This document shows, one piece after another, positions 63,640 through 64,000 of a stretch of 64,000 nt of DNA (position 1 is the first letter of the stretch; each line of letters begins with the position of its first letter). The translations under genes were made by a program, and so were the position numbers. Origin of the DNA: Fidelibacterota bacterium UBA2986 (GTDB lineage: Bacteria; Fidelibacterota; Marinisomatia; Marinisomatales; AB-629-J13); assembly GCA_002346675.1 (NCBI GenBank), contig DEAI01000011.1, forward strand, positions 75,530-139,529, written 5' to 3'. The notes under the pieces were generated by a model. It had not been told where the DNA came from. It ran no database searches and saw nothing but the letters and a program-made list of their open reading frames with translations.

Positions 63640-64000
63640 TTATAAATTGACACTAGCGCCGATTTTGACAATCCTTGGTGTTCCAAACAAATCCTGACCA
63701 AAGTCTGTCATGTAATGCTGTCTGTTTTCAATGTTAACGTTTCTATAAAGATCAACATAAAGATCACCCTGCGCAGCAACAATCTCTGAGCTTAGAGAAG
63801 GGTCTGTTAAAAACCCATCGTCATAGGCATTGCCACTTCTTGAGTAAACATTTAAAACGTTCTGTGTGTCAAATAAGTTTTCAACATAAGCAAACAGCGA
63901 AACATCAAACCCGCCTAAATTAATTGTTTTGTCCACCTTTAAGTTCACGGTATAGTTCCATGGGGTCGTGGACTGTCCAATGGGCTCTAATGGCTCTCTT
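63640..64000 (-). CDS. TonB-dependent receptor, C-terminal part
   Basis: Partial gene running off the right edge; about 119 residues plus stop visible. The sequence PWNYTVNLKVDKTINLG (a transmembrane strand with the NL-x-DK pattern) and SLFAYVENLFDTQNVLNVYSR are the well-known last strands of SusC/OMR-type TonB receptors, finishing with IVKIGASVNL as the terminal strand. The receptor imports large substrates across the outer membrane. Same strand and probably the same operon as the T9SS cargo (36-base gap). Confidence 0.88.
   Translation of the reverse strand, partial: REPLEPIGQSTTPWNYTVNLKVDKTINLGGFDVSLFAYVENLFDTQNVLNVYSRSGNAYDDGFLTDPSLSSEIVAAQGDLYVDLYRNVNIENRQHYMTDFGQDLFGTPRIVKIGASVNL

Noticed and set aside
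1..64000. CRISPR arrays, insertion sequences, prophage genes and tRNAs
   Set aside because: No regularly spaced repeats, transposase or integrase motifs, or tRNA-like cloverleaf sequences were seen in the gaps between genes.

Overview
This window looks like chromosomal DNA of an AT-rich, Gram-negative, free-living (probably marine) bacterium of the Bacteroidota/FCB neighbourhood. Candidatus Marinimicrobia (SAR406) is my best guess. The grounds are a TonB-dependent receptor, a PorV-like outer-membrane protein and a 1289-residue secreted protein with a type IX secretion (T9SS) C-terminal domain in one cluster, several lipoproteins with Bacteroidota-like signal peptides, many weak ribosome-binding sites and frequent TTG/GTG starts. 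The assignment is an inference. I see no phage, insertion sequence, CRISPR array or tRNA gene.

Region by region. 1-1960: minus-strand end of a primary sigma factor, ksgA and tatD. 2050-5565: a plus-strand accessory cassette (PNGase F-like lipoprotein, di-iron fatty-acid hydroxylase, small membrane protein) that splits the otherwise familiar holB-metG-tatD-ksgA order. 5567-9374: metG, holB and an EnvC-like murein hydrolase activator. 9567-20932: plus-strand run with a cyclic-nucleotide-binding protein and AI-2E permease, a DUF4159-DUF4175-TPR envelope cluster, a glutamine-amidotransferase-like exported protein, a GNAT acetyltransferase, YjbQ, a histone-deacetylase-like hydrolase and a small TPR-like protein. 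20929-26659: minus-strand mazG, ybeY, 7TM-HD phosphodiesterase, acyl-CoA dehydrogenase, fabH. 27029-28308: RNase P RNA, a zinc-ribbon coiled-coil protein and a candidate structured RNA. 28411-34497: gcvP, an ABC-F ATPase and mtaB. 34670-37716: two lipoprotein hydrolases (GH43 and serine hydrolase). 37805-42769: an SOS mutagenesis cassette, lexA-imuB-dnaE2 without imuA, with a possible 57-codon ORF ahead of lexA and a direct-repeat operator. 42921-44207: a PAS domain fused to a UbiA/MenA-type prenyltransferase. 44420-50273: gpmI-carA-carB. 50351-58631: amidohydrolase, SpoU methyltransferase, then a tightly coupled series (CPBP protease, mgtE, GT2, DUF3108, small membrane protein, degenerate AroQ, M23 lipoprotein). 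58682-64000: PorV-like protein, T9SS cargo and the C-terminus of a TonB-dependent receptor.

The most unusual items are the PAS-UbiA fusion, the imuA-less mutasome cassette whose ImuB has lost its polymerase carboxylates, the AroQ-like pseudoenzyme, the PNGase F-like cassette inserted in conserved housekeeping synteny, and the candidate small RNA just upstream of the DUF164-rnpB pair. Everything else is largely housekeeping, with well-formed genes and no obvious frameshifts.
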